Origin: WRAV01 sp050950205
GTDB taxonomy: Bacteria; Bacillota; Clostridia; Oscillospirales; Ruminococcaceae
Assembly: GCA_050950205.1 (NCBI GenBank)
Contig: JBMNHF010000002.1
Location: forward strand, 62,001-126,000
Length of the DNA: 64,000 bases
Direction of reading: 5' to 3'
The position numbers and the translations under genes were made by a program. The notes below the pieces were generated by a model. That model worked only from the letters and a program-made list of their open reading frames with translations, had not been told where the DNA came from and did no database searches. Below are positions 34,799 to 42,909 of the stretch, one piece after another (position 1 is the first letter of the stretch; each line of letters opens with the position of its first letter).

Positions 34799-35781
34799 AA
34801 AAATTAATCAATCATCCCAACGACGTGGTTTCCGAAATGCTCAAAGGGCTTGCCAAAAGCAATCCCAAGCTGGTATACACTCCGGATTTGGAAGTCATCT
34901 CCCGCAAAGAGAAAAAACAGGGCAAGGTGGGGATTATTTCCGGTGGCGGATCGGGGCACGAGCCCGCTCACGCCGGGTATGTGGGAACCGGTATGCTGGA
35001 TGCAGCCATTTCGGGCAACGTGTTTGCCTCCCCCAGCCCCGACCGGATTTTGGAGGGAATTAAACTGGCGGACAGCGGTCAGGGCGTTCTCATGATCATC
35101 AAAAACTATTCCGGCGACATCATGAACTTCCAGATGGCGGGAGAGCTTGCCGAAATGGAAGGCATCCAGACCGACTCTGTTGTGGTGAAGGACGATGTGG
35201 CGGTGCCGGACAGCACCTATTCCACCGGGCGCCGGGGGATTGCAGGCACCGTGTTTGTTCATAAAATTGCCGGTGCTGCCGCCGAAAAGGGCATGAGCCT
35301 CCAACAGGTAAAAGCGGTGGCCCAGAAAACCATCGACAATGTCCGCTCCATGGGTATGGCAATGACCCCCTGCATTCTTCCGGGGGTGGGGAAGGCCGGA
35401 TTCTCTCTGGGCGAGAAGGAAATTGAAATTGGCATGGGAATTCACGGGGAACCCGGTGTCAACCGGGAGGAGATCAGCTCCGCCAAAGAGCTGGCCGAAA
35501 AAATGCTCAACCGCGTGCTGGAAGACTATGATTTTGCGGGCAGCGAGGTGGCCGTCATGGTCAACGGCTTGGGCGGAACCCCCTTGATGGAGCTGTACAT
35601 TATGTACCACGAGGTGGAGGAGTTGCTGATCCAAAAGGGGATTGGCATTTACAAATCCTTTGTGGGCAATTACATGACCTCCCTGGAAATGGCAGGCTGC
35701 TCCATCACCCTGCTCAAGCTGGATGAGGAGCTGAAGGAGCTGTTGGATGCTCCGGCAGATACCTCTGCCCTCAAATGCTAA
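34795..35781 (+). CDS. dhaK: Dihydroxyacetone kinase subunit DhaK
   Basis: A 328-residue DhaK subunit that holds the substrate as a hemiaminal on a histidine. GGGSGHEPAHAGYVGTGMLDAA is the family signature, and the covalent His lies in GMGIHGEPGV. Start overlaps livF (ATGA). DhaK-like subunits also serve kinases for erythrulose and other short ketoses, so the substrate need not be dihydroxyacetone. Neighbouring transporter genes suggest a compound brought in from outside. Confidence 0.93.
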   Translation: MKKLINHPNDVVSEMLKGLAKSNPKLVYTPDLEVISRKEKKQGKVGIISGGGSGHEPAHAGYVGTGMLDAAISGNVFASPSPDRILEGIKLADSGQGVLMIIKNYSGDIMNFQMAGELAEMEGIQTDSVVVKDDVAVPDSTYSTGRRGIAGTVFVHKIAGAAAEKGMSLQQVKAVAQKTIDNVRSMGMAMTPCILPGVGKAGFSLGEKEIEIGMGIHGEPGVNREEISSAKELAEKMLNRVLEDYDFAGSEVAVMVNGLGGTPLMELYIMYHEVEELLIQKGIGIYKSFVGNYMTSLEMAGCSITLLKLDEELKELLDAPADTSALKC

Positions 35782-35797
35782 AGGAGGCTTAATAAAC

Positions 35798-36445
35798 ATG
35801 GGTTTTACACTCAGTGCCAAGGATTATGTAGGCTATCTCAAGACTGCAGCTCAAAAAATCGGAGAAAACAAAGATTATATTTCTCAGCTGGATGCCGAAA
35901 CAGGGGATGGAGACCACTGGTTTAACATCAATCTGGGATTTGAGCAGTTGGTAGCTGCCGCCCAAGAGCTGAGCGCTCTGCCCATGGACGCAGCTTTTCA
36001 AAAGATCGGCATGATTATGATGTCCAAAATCGGCGGAAGCTCCGGCATTTTGTATGGCGGCGCCTATATGGCGGCGGGAAAAGCCATCAAGGGCAAAGAG
36101 GTTATTGGCAGCGAAGATCTCTGCCTCAGTCTGAATGCCATGGTGCAGGATATGATGAACCGGGGCAAAGCGCAGCCGGGCTACAAAACCATGATTGATG
36201 CCCTTTATCCTGCGGTGGAAGCCTACAAACAGGCTTTGGCAGCGGGCAAAAGCGATGAGGAAACTCTAAAACTGGTGGCCGAAGCGGCGGTACAGGGCGC
36301 GGAAAGCACCAGAGCCATGGAAGCGGTGAAGGGCAGAGCCAGCTACCAAAGCGACAAAGGGGTAGGACATCTGGACCCCGGTGCCGTTACCATGTCCTAT
36401 CAGATCGAATGCCTATGCCACTACATTCAGCAGCATCTGCTGTAA
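35798..36445 (+). CDS. dhaL: Dihydroxyacetone kinase subunit DhaL
   Basis: A 215-residue DhaL subunit, which binds the nucleotide and Mg and passes phosphate to the sugar on DhaK. The metal-binding loop is present but changed: family DGDHG reads GDGDHWFN here, with Trp instead of Gly. SKIGGSSGILYGGA and the C-terminal HLDPGAVT are normal. ATG at 35798 has AAGGAGG upstream. No dhaM (phosphotransferase subunit) lies in the window. Confidence 0.9.
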   Translation: MGFTLSAKDYVGYLKTAAQKIGENKDYISQLDAETGDGDHWFNINLGFEQLVAAAQELSALPMDAAFQKIGMIMMSKIGGSSGILYGGAYMAAGKAIKGKEVIGSEDLCLSLNAMVQDMMNRGKAQPGYKTMIDALYPAVEAYKQALAAGKSDEETLKLVAEAAVQGAESTRAMEAVKGRASYQSDKGVGHLDPGAVTMSYQIECLCHYIQQHLL

Positions 36446-36497
36446 CAATGCCTTGGTGTGTTATGGTGGTTGCAACCCAAAAACAGGCAGACGGATG

Positions 36498-36530
36498 AAG
36501 CTTGTCCGCTGCCCCACGATGAGACAAGGG
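36498..36530 (+). promoter_or_regulatory. Candidate operator upstream of the regulator gene
   Basis: AAGCTTGTC (36498-36506) and ATGAGACAA (36519-36527) form an inverted CTTGTC/GACAAG pair 50 bp before the regulator start. The same two words occur in the 28.3 kb repeat, suggesting a shared site bound by this regulator. Confidence 0.4.
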
Positions 36531-36579
36531 AAGGCAATAGCCTTTTCCTTGCAGATTGGATAAGGAGGAATCGCGCCCG

Positions 36580-38271
36580 TTGGAACTTTCGATGATAGCC
36601 GATAGCGCCAGCCAGATTGCATGGGCCATCAACCGGATTATGGAAGTTGACGTTGTCATCATCGATGCCAAACTGCAGCGCATAACCGACACCTTCCGAT
36701 ATCCCAGGCAGAGGATAGAAATCCGAAAGAACTCCATCATCGGCAGAATTGTGGAATCCGGAAAGCCACTGGCCATCGACGATAAATCCATTTTCCGATC
36801 CTGTGTGGACTGTCCGGACAGCCATATCTGCAACATGGCCAGCTTTATTGGTGTGCCCATTATCTACAAAGGGGAAACGGTGGGAGCCATTGGCCTTGCC
36901 ATTGCAGCAAAGTACATTAAAAGCCTGTTTGGAAACTTAAGCCACACCATCAGCTTTTTGGAAAAGATGGCGGAGATGCTTTCGGGAAAGCTGCAGGCCG
37001 CCGACGACTACGGAAAGCTGACCATTGCAAAAAAAGAGCGGGAGCTGTTGATTGATACCGTTGAGGTGCTGCTGGTACATATTGATGCAGCGGGCAAGAT
37101 CACCTACTACAACAAAGAGTTTGCCGACTACTTTGTAATGGGCGGTTCTGCCATTGGCAAGCCCATTTCACAGGTGATCAGCCATCCCCAAATCGAGGCG
37201 TTTCTCCGGGATCATCAGGAAATTGAAAACCACCTGTTGTACTACGAATCGCCCAAAAAGTTTTTTGACGGTGTCTGCAACATCCGGATTCTGGAAGTGG
37301 ATGGTGTTTATTCCGGTGCGGTGCTTACCTTCCGCAGCATTCATATGGTTTATGATTTGCTAAGCAAAATGGAGGTAGGTCTGGTAGGGGGGCGCCAAAA
37401 AAATGATCAGCATATCAGCGCCAAAATGCGAAAAGCCATTGCCGTGGCTCTGGACGCAGCTAAAGACAGAAAGCCCATCCTAATCGAAAGTCGTTCCGGA
37501 ATGCGCAGCTTGCAGCTTGCCCGCATGATTCACAATGAGTCCCCCGACAATACAGGAGGCTACTTTGTGGTGGACTGCAACGAAAATGGGGATGATCAGA
37601 TCAGCGCCCAGCTGTTTGGCACCAAAACCTCCATGAGCAAAATACGTTTGGCAAATCAAGGTACGCTGTGCATTGCCAATGTCAACAAGCTCTCCCTGTT
37701 TTTGCAGCGCAAGCTGGAACAGTGTATGGCCAGCGGCATGCTGGAGGCAGACGGCCGACCGGTGAGCATCCATACAAGATATGTATTTACCTCCACCGAA
37801 AACCTTGCCAAGTTGGCTAAGCTGGGAATCTTCGACGAGGGACTTTATCAGCGTATGGCTTTGCATCAAATCTGCCTGCCGGATGTGGGCGATGATTTGG
37901 AAGAAACCTCTTGCGAGCTGGAAAACAGCTTTAATTACTATGCAGAGCTGTATGGGGTGATGGACCTGCAGCTGGAGCAGGATGCCTTTGATATGCTGTG
38001 TCGTCTGCATTGGAAGGGCGATGTGCGTCAAATGCATCGGGTTTGTGAGTATTTGGTGCTGCATGCGGCAAACGGCAAGGTGACCAAAGAACTGGTGGAA
38101 TCCATGCCCTTTGGCATGGCAGCACAGCGCAACCAATCCATTAACAGCTATACCGAAGAACAAATTCGGGAGCTGATCCATCAGGGCAAAACAAGGGATG
38201 AGATTGCTGAAATTTTACAGATCAGCAGAGCGACATTATACCGCAGATTGAAAAAATACGGTATTCAATAA
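36580..38271 (+). CDS. DhaR-like regulator with degenerate sigma-54-activator ATPase domain
   Basis: A 563-residue regulator: an N-terminal GAF-like region (about 1-150, with CVDCPDSHIC), a PAS domain (about 160-270), an AAA+ domain (about 285-500) and a Fis-type helix-turn-helix (EIAEILQISRATLYRRLKKYG). The AAA+ part aligns with NtrC-family activators, but Walker A is lost (IESRSGMRS instead of GESGTGKE), GAFTGA is gone (LFGTKTSMSKIRLANQ) and Walker B reads GTLCIANV instead of GTLFLDEI. It can thus hardly open sigma-54 complexes. TTG at 36580 follows AAGGAGG. It probably acts as a repressor or accessory factor for dhaKL. Confidence 0.82.
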   Translation: MELSMIADSASQIAWAINRIMEVDVVIIDAKLQRITDTFRYPRQRIEIRKNSIIGRIVESGKPLAIDDKSIFRSCVDCPDSHICNMASFIGVPIIYKGETVGAIGLAIAAKYIKSLFGNLSHTISFLEKMAEMLSGKLQAADDYGKLTIAKKERELLIDTVEVLLVHIDAAGKITYYNKEFADYFVMGGSAIGKPISQVISHPQIEAFLRDHQEIENHLLYYESPKKFFDGVCNIRILEVDGVYSGAVLTFRSIHMVYDLLSKMEVGLVGGRQKNDQHISAKMRKAIAVALDAAKDRKPILIESRSGMRSLQLARMIHNESPDNTGGYFVVDCNENGDDQISAQLFGTKTSMSKIRLANQGTLCIANVNKLSLFLQRKLEQCMASGMLEADGRPVSIHTRYVFTSTENLAKLAKLGIFDEGLYQRMALHQICLPDVGDDLEETSCELENSFNYYAELYGVMDLQLEQDAFDMLCRLHWKGDVRQMHRVCEYLVLHAANGKVTKELVESMPFGMAAQRNQSINSYTEEQIRELIHQGKTRDEIAEILQISRATLYRRLKKYGIQ

Positions 38272-38297
38272 GAGTCTTAAGAAAAAGGAGAATGACC

Positions 38298-38780
38298 ATG
38301 ATTAACAACACACCCAGCAAAACCAGTGATCGAATTGACCTGCTGCGTTCGGCCATCGAACACCGCGCCACATGGTTTGCCCTTCTGCTGGACGAAGCGC
38401 AAAAAGCCGGCCTGGACAAAAGCTTTGCCAGCAAGGCGATCTTCCGCTGCGGCGCGTTCCACGCTCTGACCAAATACCCCAGAACCGATGATTTGCTGGA
38501 ATTTGCCGATGCCTTTGCCAATCCCGATGTGGTCGGCGTCTTTGAAATGGATGTCAGAAAAAGCGAAAAGAATCTGGACATCGATTTCCACTACTGCCCT
38601 CTGGTTGCCGCTTGGCAAAAGCTTGGCATCCCCGAAGAGGAGCTGGCCGATCTCTGCGATATCGCCATGGATGGCGACAGAGGAATTATCAGTGAATACG
38701 ATGCCTTTGAGTTTGAACTGGGTAAAACCATTGCCAAAGGCGACGATATCTGCGAGATTCGCATCAAAAAGGTAAAATAG
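38298..38780 (+). CDS. L-2-amino-thiazoline-4-carboxylate hydrolase family protein
   Basis: A 160-residue protein resembling the ATC_hydrolase family (FHYCPLVAAWQKLGIPEEELADLCDIAMDGD is the conserved block with His and Cys). The named enzyme opens the thiazoline ring of ATC on the way to L-cysteine, but many members of the family are uncharacterised. ATG at 38298 follows AAGGAG; another ATG at 38292 is too close. It ends the catabolic gene series, and its presence with a cysteine-desulfidase-like gene is suggestive. Confidence 0.72.
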   Translation: MINNTPSKTSDRIDLLRSAIEHRATWFALLLDEAQKAGLDKSFASKAIFRCGAFHALTKYPRTDDLLEFADAFANPDVVGVFEMDVRKSEKNLDIDFHYCPLVAAWQKLGIPEEELADLCDIAMDGDRGIISEYDAFEFELGKTIAKGDDICEIRIKKVK

Positions 38781-38788
38781 CCATACAT

Positions 38789-38822
38789 AAAACCCCGAAG
38801 CATATTAGCTTCGGGGTTTTGT
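38789..38822. terminator. Bidirectional terminator
   Basis: AAAACCCCGAAGC-ATATTA-GCTTCGGGGTTTT, a perfect 13-bp stem, lies between convergent genes. Confidence 0.9.
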
Positions 38823-38871
38823 AATGCCTCGATTGCGATGGAAAGAAGAGCGGTCCCTTTACCCCTTCCTT

Positions 38872-40527
38872 TCATGGCATAATTGTTTGGGGGGAATTTT
38901 CATTTGACTTTAGGTTGGAAATGACCTTTCTGACCGGCAGGATGCAGGGGGGAGGGACGGACAGCATATCAATCCCCAGATCAATCCATGTTGGAATCAG
39001 GGAAAGATCCGCCGCTGCCTCGCCGCAGATGCTCACTTTTTTGCCTGCTCTGTGCCCATGGCTTACCACCATTTGCATCAGGCGCAGAACCGCCGGATGC
39101 GTTGGGTCGTAAAGCGATTCCACCCGGGGGTTTTGTCTGTCTGCCGCAAGGGTATATTGAACCAGATCGTTGGTGCCGATGCTGAAAAAATCCACCTTAT
39201 GGGCCAACAGGTCACTGATCAGGGCAGCTGCCGGGGTTTCGATCATAATGCCCTGTTCCACCCTGCCAAGGGGGACGCCCTGCTGGTTGAGGTCTTCCCG
39301 AACCTGCTCAAACAGATTCAAGGCTTTGTCCACCTCATCCGCCGACACAATCATGGGGTATAAAACGGCGATGTTCCCGTATGCGGAAGCTCGGAGCAGC
39401 GCCCTGAGCTGGGTTTGAAACATCTCTGTTTTGTCCAGACAGATGCGTATGCCGCGGTAGCCCATGGAAGGATTTTTCTCCTGCTCCATTCCCAAATAGG
39501 CGGTCTGTTTATCGCCCCCCAGATCCAACGTGCGGATGATAACCTTTTTGCCTTGCATGGCTTGGGCTACCCTGGCATAGACTTCAAACTGCTCCTCCTC
39601 CGATGGGGGGGAGGATTTGCCCAGGTACAAACACTCGCTTCGGAACAGACCGATGCCTTCGGCATCGTTTTGTATGGCTGCCTCAAGGTCCGGAAGGCTT
39701 CCGATGTTGGCAAAAAGCTGGATTGTCTTGCCGTCCAAAGTGACTGTTTTTTTTCCCTTGAAAGATTGCAAACCCTGTACTTTGGCTTGCTGCTGCCGGG
39801 CCATTTTTTGGTATCTGCGTATGGTTTGGCTATCCGGTTCTACGATAAACAGACCCTGTCCTGCGTCGGCAATGGCGAGTGCACCGTCCGACACTTGGCC
39901 CAAATCGAAATTGGTACCAACCAAAGCGGGAATCCCCATCATTCGGGCCAGTATGGCTGTGTGGGAATGTACCGAACCTTGAGCTATTACAAAGGCAAGC
40001 ACCTTGTCTTTGTCCAGCAGGGTTGCTTCGCTGGGGCTAAGGTCATGGGCTACTACAATGGCCGGCTGGGACAAAGCATACCGGTGCTCGTCCCATGCTC
40101 CCTTTAGAGCATCCATCAGCAGGGCGGCCACATTGCGAAAGTCCGATCCTCTTTCCCGCATATAGGCGCTTTCCATCTTGCGAAACAGCTTGGCAAAATA
40201 CTCCCCCGACTGAAAAATGGCATATTCGCAGGTCACCTGTTGCTGTTCCAGCAGATGATAAATATAGTTTAAATAGTCGGGGTCATCCAACAAGGTGCTC
40301 TGCATTTCAAAGATGGCTGCGCCTGTTTCGCCCAGATGCTCCGATGTTTTGTGATACAGTTCCCTCAGCTTTGCCTGTGTTTGCATTCTTGCCTTTTCAA
40401 AGCGCAGCTTTTCCCCCAGGGGGTCTTGGACCTGCTCCTTTTCCACCTGTTGCGGTTTTGGTTGCAATAGCTTGATGTTCCCCACAGCGATGCCGCCAAA
40501 CACAGACTTGCCCCGATATGTTTTCAT
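38872..40527 (-). CDS. ptsI: Phosphoenolpyruvate-protein phosphotransferase (PTS Enzyme I)
   Basis: A 551-residue Enzyme I that takes phosphate from phosphoenolpyruvate and passes it to HPr. The N-terminal HPr-binding region is followed by the phospho-histidine domain with His189 in GSVHSHTAILAR and the C-terminal PEP-binding barrel with RTLDLGGDK, GYRGIRICL, TNDLVQYTL and the catalytic Cys in KVSICGEAA. It is convergent with the dha genes. In DhaM systems EI and HPr supply the phosphate for DhaKL, so its location could be functional, though it may be the general EI. Confidence 0.92.
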   Translation of the reverse strand: MKTYRGKSVFGGIAVGNIKLLQPKPQQVEKEQVQDPLGEKLRFEKARMQTQAKLRELYHKTSEHLGETGAAIFEMQSTLLDDPDYLNYIYHLLEQQQVTCEYAIFQSGEYFAKLFRKMESAYMRERGSDFRNVAALLMDALKGAWDEHRYALSQPAIVVAHDLSPSEATLLDKDKVLAFVIAQGSVHSHTAILARMMGIPALVGTNFDLGQVSDGALAIADAGQGLFIVEPDSQTIRRYQKMARQQQAKVQGLQSFKGKKTVTLDGKTIQLFANIGSLPDLEAAIQNDAEGIGLFRSECLYLGKSSPPSEEEQFEVYARVAQAMQGKKVIIRTLDLGGDKQTAYLGMEQEKNPSMGYRGIRICLDKTEMFQTQLRALLRASAYGNIAVLYPMIVSADEVDKALNLFEQVREDLNQQGVPLGRVEQGIMIETPAAALISDLLAHKVDFFSIGTNDLVQYTLAADRQNPRVESLYDPTHPAVLRLMQMVVSHGHRAGKKVSICGEAAADLSLIPTWIDLGIDMLSVPPPCILPVRKVISNLKSNENSPQTIMP

Positions 40528-40847
40528 TTTAAAAGCCTCGCATGTGTCCGAATGATTTTATTCCCCTTAAAAACAGTTGCTCTTAGCCATTGGCAGAGGG
40601 GGTTGGCAGAGCTTTTTGCTTATGGACAACCCTTTTGTATCGGATCCCATCACCAAGGAGTAGATTTAGAAAACAGACCAAAGATAAAGTAATTTAAATA
40701 AAATTAAAGAGAAAAATCACCTGTTTATTATGCAATAATCATAACATGATTGAGCCGGTAAATCAATACCAAGGGGCAAGCATTGGGCCCTTTCATAGAT
40801 GTTTCTGATCCGGGAATACCAATGGATACAACAATGTTAAATATCTA

Positions 40848-40898
40848 TTGCCGGATGACTTGGTGCCATGTATAATAGGAGCAACGCGTATGCGTTAC
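40848..40898 (+). promoter_or_regulatory. Promoter with operator-like palindrome before the ECF gene
   Basis: TTGCCG (40848-40853), a 17-bp spacer and TATAAT (40871-40876) form a good sigma-A promoter. The inverted repeat AACGC-GTAT-GCGTT (40883-40896) covers the expected start of transcription and would suit a repressor. Between 40528 and 40847 the DNA is AT-rich and shows no gene. Confidence 0.6.
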
Positions 40899-40949
40899 AT
40901 TATATTTGCGCTGCATCCTGCATGGAGCGGCAGCAAGGAGGAATGGAAC

Positions 40950-41534
40950 ATGAGTAGAACCGTCATCTCTACAGGCAAGATGGCACGTTTGGCCGTACTT
41001 GTCGCAATCCTGCTGATTTTGGCCTTTACCCCCCTTGGTTATTTAAAGATCGGTTTGGTCTCCATCTCATTCTTGATGATACCGGTGGCCATTGGGGCCG
41101 TTGCCATTGGTCCGGGCGGCGGAGCTTTTTTGGGCGCAGTTTTTGGCCTGACCAGCTTTGCCCAATGCTTTGGCACCGATGCCTTTGGGGTGGCCCTGTT
41201 AGCCATTCAGCCTCTCTTTACCTTTGTTCTGTGTATGGTGCCCCGTATTTTGGCGGGATGGCTTCCGGGGCTGTTGTTTCGGGCACTTTCAGCTCGAGTA
41301 TCCAAAACCACCGCCGCTTTTATGGCCGGACTTTCCGCCGCTGTGCTCAACACGATTTTATTTGTCACCGTTTTGCTGCTTTTATTTGGACAGACAGAGG
41401 TGGTTCGCTCCTTAGGGAGCAATGCCCTTGCCGTGGTTGGTGTTCTGATTACCAGCAACGCACTGATTGAGGCACTGGCCTGCACCGTGGTAACCGGAGC
41501 CATCAGCAAGGCACTGTTTTACCAAAACCGGTGA
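40950..41534 (+). CDS. ECF transporter S component (probably pantothenate)
   Basis: A 194-residue membrane protein with about five or six hydrophobic segments and the ECF substrate-binding fold: the ARLAVLVAILLILAFTPLGYLKIG start and GAFLGAVFGLTSF. The S component captures a vitamin and docks on the shared EcfAA'T module, which is not in this window. The next gene is pantothenate kinase, so pantothenate is the likely cargo (inference from context). ATG at 40950 follows AAGGAGG; the upstream open frame to 40848 covers the promoter. Confidence 0.83.
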   Translation: MSRTVISTGKMARLAVLVAILLILAFTPLGYLKIGLVSISFLMIPVAIGAVAIGPGGGAFLGAVFGLTSFAQCFGTDAFGVALLAIQPLFTFVLCMVPRILAGWLPGLLFRALSARVSKTTAAFMAGLSAAVLNTILFVTVLLLLFGQTEVVRSLGSNALAVVGVLITSNALIEALACTVVTGAISKALFYQNR

Positions 41535-41565
41535 AACCCAAATTCAGAAAAAAGGAGTCAGCATC

Positions 41566-42354
41566 GTGATTCTTGCCATTGATGTGGGAAATACACATAT
41601 TGTCATCGGTTGCCTGGAAGATGGGAAAACATCCCAGGTGTTTCGCATGGTAACCGACCTGAAAAAAACCGAAAACGAATATGCCGCAGGCATTAAAAGC
41701 ATCCTGGATTTTGAGGGAATCCCCTGTGATCGGTTTGAAGGCGCCATTCTCTCCTCGGTGGTTCCCCCGTTGTCCAGTGCCATCAAATCCGCCATCCAAA
41801 AGGTGACGAAAATCCACCCCATTGTTGTGGGGGCCGGCATCAAAACCGGAATGAACATAAGGCTGGACGATCCGGCACAATTGGGAGCTGATCTGGTTGC
41901 AGCCGCCGTTGGAGCCATGGCATCCTATCCGCTGCCGCTGATTATTTTTGATATGGGCACAGCCACCACCATATCCGCCATCGATGCAAACGCCAATTTT
42001 ATCGGCGGTGCCTTGTATCCCGGCACAGAGCTTTCCATGCACGCTTTGGCCAGCGGCACCTCCCAGCTTCCCAAAGTGCCCATTGAGCCCCCCGCCCGCT
42101 GCATTGGCACCAATACCATCGACTGCATGAAGAGTGGCGCGATTTTTGGAACAGCCTCCATGGTGGACGGCATGATTGACCGCTTTGAAGGGGAGCTGGG
42201 GATGCAGGCCACTGTGGTTGCCACAGGGGGCCTTGCCGGGAAGATTATTCCCTATTGCCGCCACACCATTCATCATGACGAATACCTGGTTTTACACGGA
42301 CTGGGCATCATCTACCAAAAAAACAAAAAGCAGACTGCCCGCAACAGAGAGTAA
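41566..42354 (+). CDS. coaX: Type III pantothenate kinase
   Basis: A 262-residue CoaX that phosphorylates pantothenate, the first step to coenzyme A, and is not inhibited by CoA. ASKHA-fold motifs: LAIDVGNTHIVIG (phosphate 1), GADLVAAAVGA, IIFDMGTATTISAID (phosphate 2) and ATGGLAGKI (adenosine). It lies 31 bp after the ECF S component and has a good AAAGGAG site before GTG 41566. Confidence 0.95.
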   Translation: MILAIDVGNTHIVIGCLEDGKTSQVFRMVTDLKKTENEYAAGIKSILDFEGIPCDRFEGAILSSVVPPLSSAIKSAIQKVTKIHPIVVGAGIKTGMNIRLDDPAQLGADLVAAAVGAMASYPLPLIIFDMGTATTISAIDANANFIGGALYPGTELSMHALASGTSQLPKVPIEPPARCIGTNTIDCMKSGAIFGTASMVDGMIDRFEGELGMQATVVATGGLAGKIIPYCRHTIHHDEYLVLHGLGIIYQKNKKQTARNRE

Positions 42355-42365
42355 ACGCACTGCTT

Positions 42366-42396
42366 CTGGCTGCCCCCTACGGGGCGGCCGGTTTTT
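42366..42396 (+). terminator. Intrinsic terminator after coaX
   Basis: CTGGCTGCCCC-CTAC-GGGGCGGCCGG, an 11-bp stem with two G-T pairs, is followed by T5. Confidence 0.85.
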
Positions 42397-42442
42397 ATAT
42401 TCCTCAATTTTTGATTTGCCGTTCAAAATGTTTGTGAAGGGA

Positions 42443-42472
42443 TTGACAAACCCCGTCTCCAGCAGTTATGAT
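42443..42472 (+). promoter_or_regulatory. Sigma-A promoter of the hydrogenase-maturation operon
   Basis: TTGACA (42443-42448), 18-bp spacer, TATGAT (42467-42472), about 180 bp upstream of the first gene. Confidence 0.75.
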
Positions 42473-42477
42473 ACAGA

Positions 42478-42622
42478 TAGGCTAAGCTGCGAGAGGTAAA
42501 CTCTTTCTGCAAAGCTCATACAGTACATATTTTATATGCTCTGACACAAAGAACGGTTCTGAGTGAAAGGCACAAGGTATCTATTCTATGGATAATTGCG
42601 CCTTTTTGGGCGCTTTTTTTTC
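42478..42622 (+). promoter_or_regulatory. Structured leader with internal terminator ahead of the hyd genes
   Basis: After the promoter the leader can fold into stems including GAGAG/CTCTT near 42491-42505 and AGAAC/GTTCT near 42550-42561, and ends with GCGCC-TTTTTG-GGCGC followed by eight T residues (42598-42620), an intrinsic terminator placed before the first gene. This is the layout of an attenuator or riboswitch. I do not recognise a known class in it. Confidence 0.5.
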
Positions 42623-42651
42623 GTTATTGTTATTTAGAAGGAGGAGATTGT

Positions 42652-42909
42652 ATGGAAACCAGAGTGGTGGTCATTGGAATCATTGTCGAAAACCCCGATT
42701 CGGTGGAAGCACTCAACAACATCCTGCATAACTACGCCCCCTATATCATCGGCCGCATGGGAATTCCTTACCGGCAGCGGGAAGTGTCCATCATCAGCAT
42801 TGCCATGGATGCTCCCCAAGACGTCATCAATGCTCTGTCCGGCAAAATCGGAAAACTGCCCGGTGTCAGCAGCAAGGTGGCCTATTCCAATGTGAGGAGT
42901 ACCGAATGA
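42652..42909 (+). CDS. TM1266-family iron-only hydrogenase system putative regulator
   Basis: An 85-residue ACT-like small protein matching the TM1266 family: TRVVVIGIIVENPDSVEALNNIL and GRMGIPYRQREVSIISI. Members accompany hydE/hydG/hydF and resemble NikR/ACT ligand-sensing domains without a DNA-binding part. GAAGGAGGAG precedes the start. It overlaps hydE by 4 bp. Confidence 0.9.
   Translation: METRVVVIGIIVENPDSVEALNNILHNYAPYIIGRMGIPYRQREVSIISIAMDAPQDVINALSGKIGKLPGVSSKVAYSNVRSTE

Noticed and set aside
40600..40635. A second sigma-54-like promoter (TTGGCAGAGCTTTTTGC)
   Set aside because: The GG and GC elements are 11 bp apart instead of 10, and no plus-strand gene begins nearby.
42589..42651. 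Short plus-strand frame starting at ATG 42589
   Set aside because: It overlaps the leader terminator and then runs out of frame into the TM1266-like gene, without its own ribosome site.
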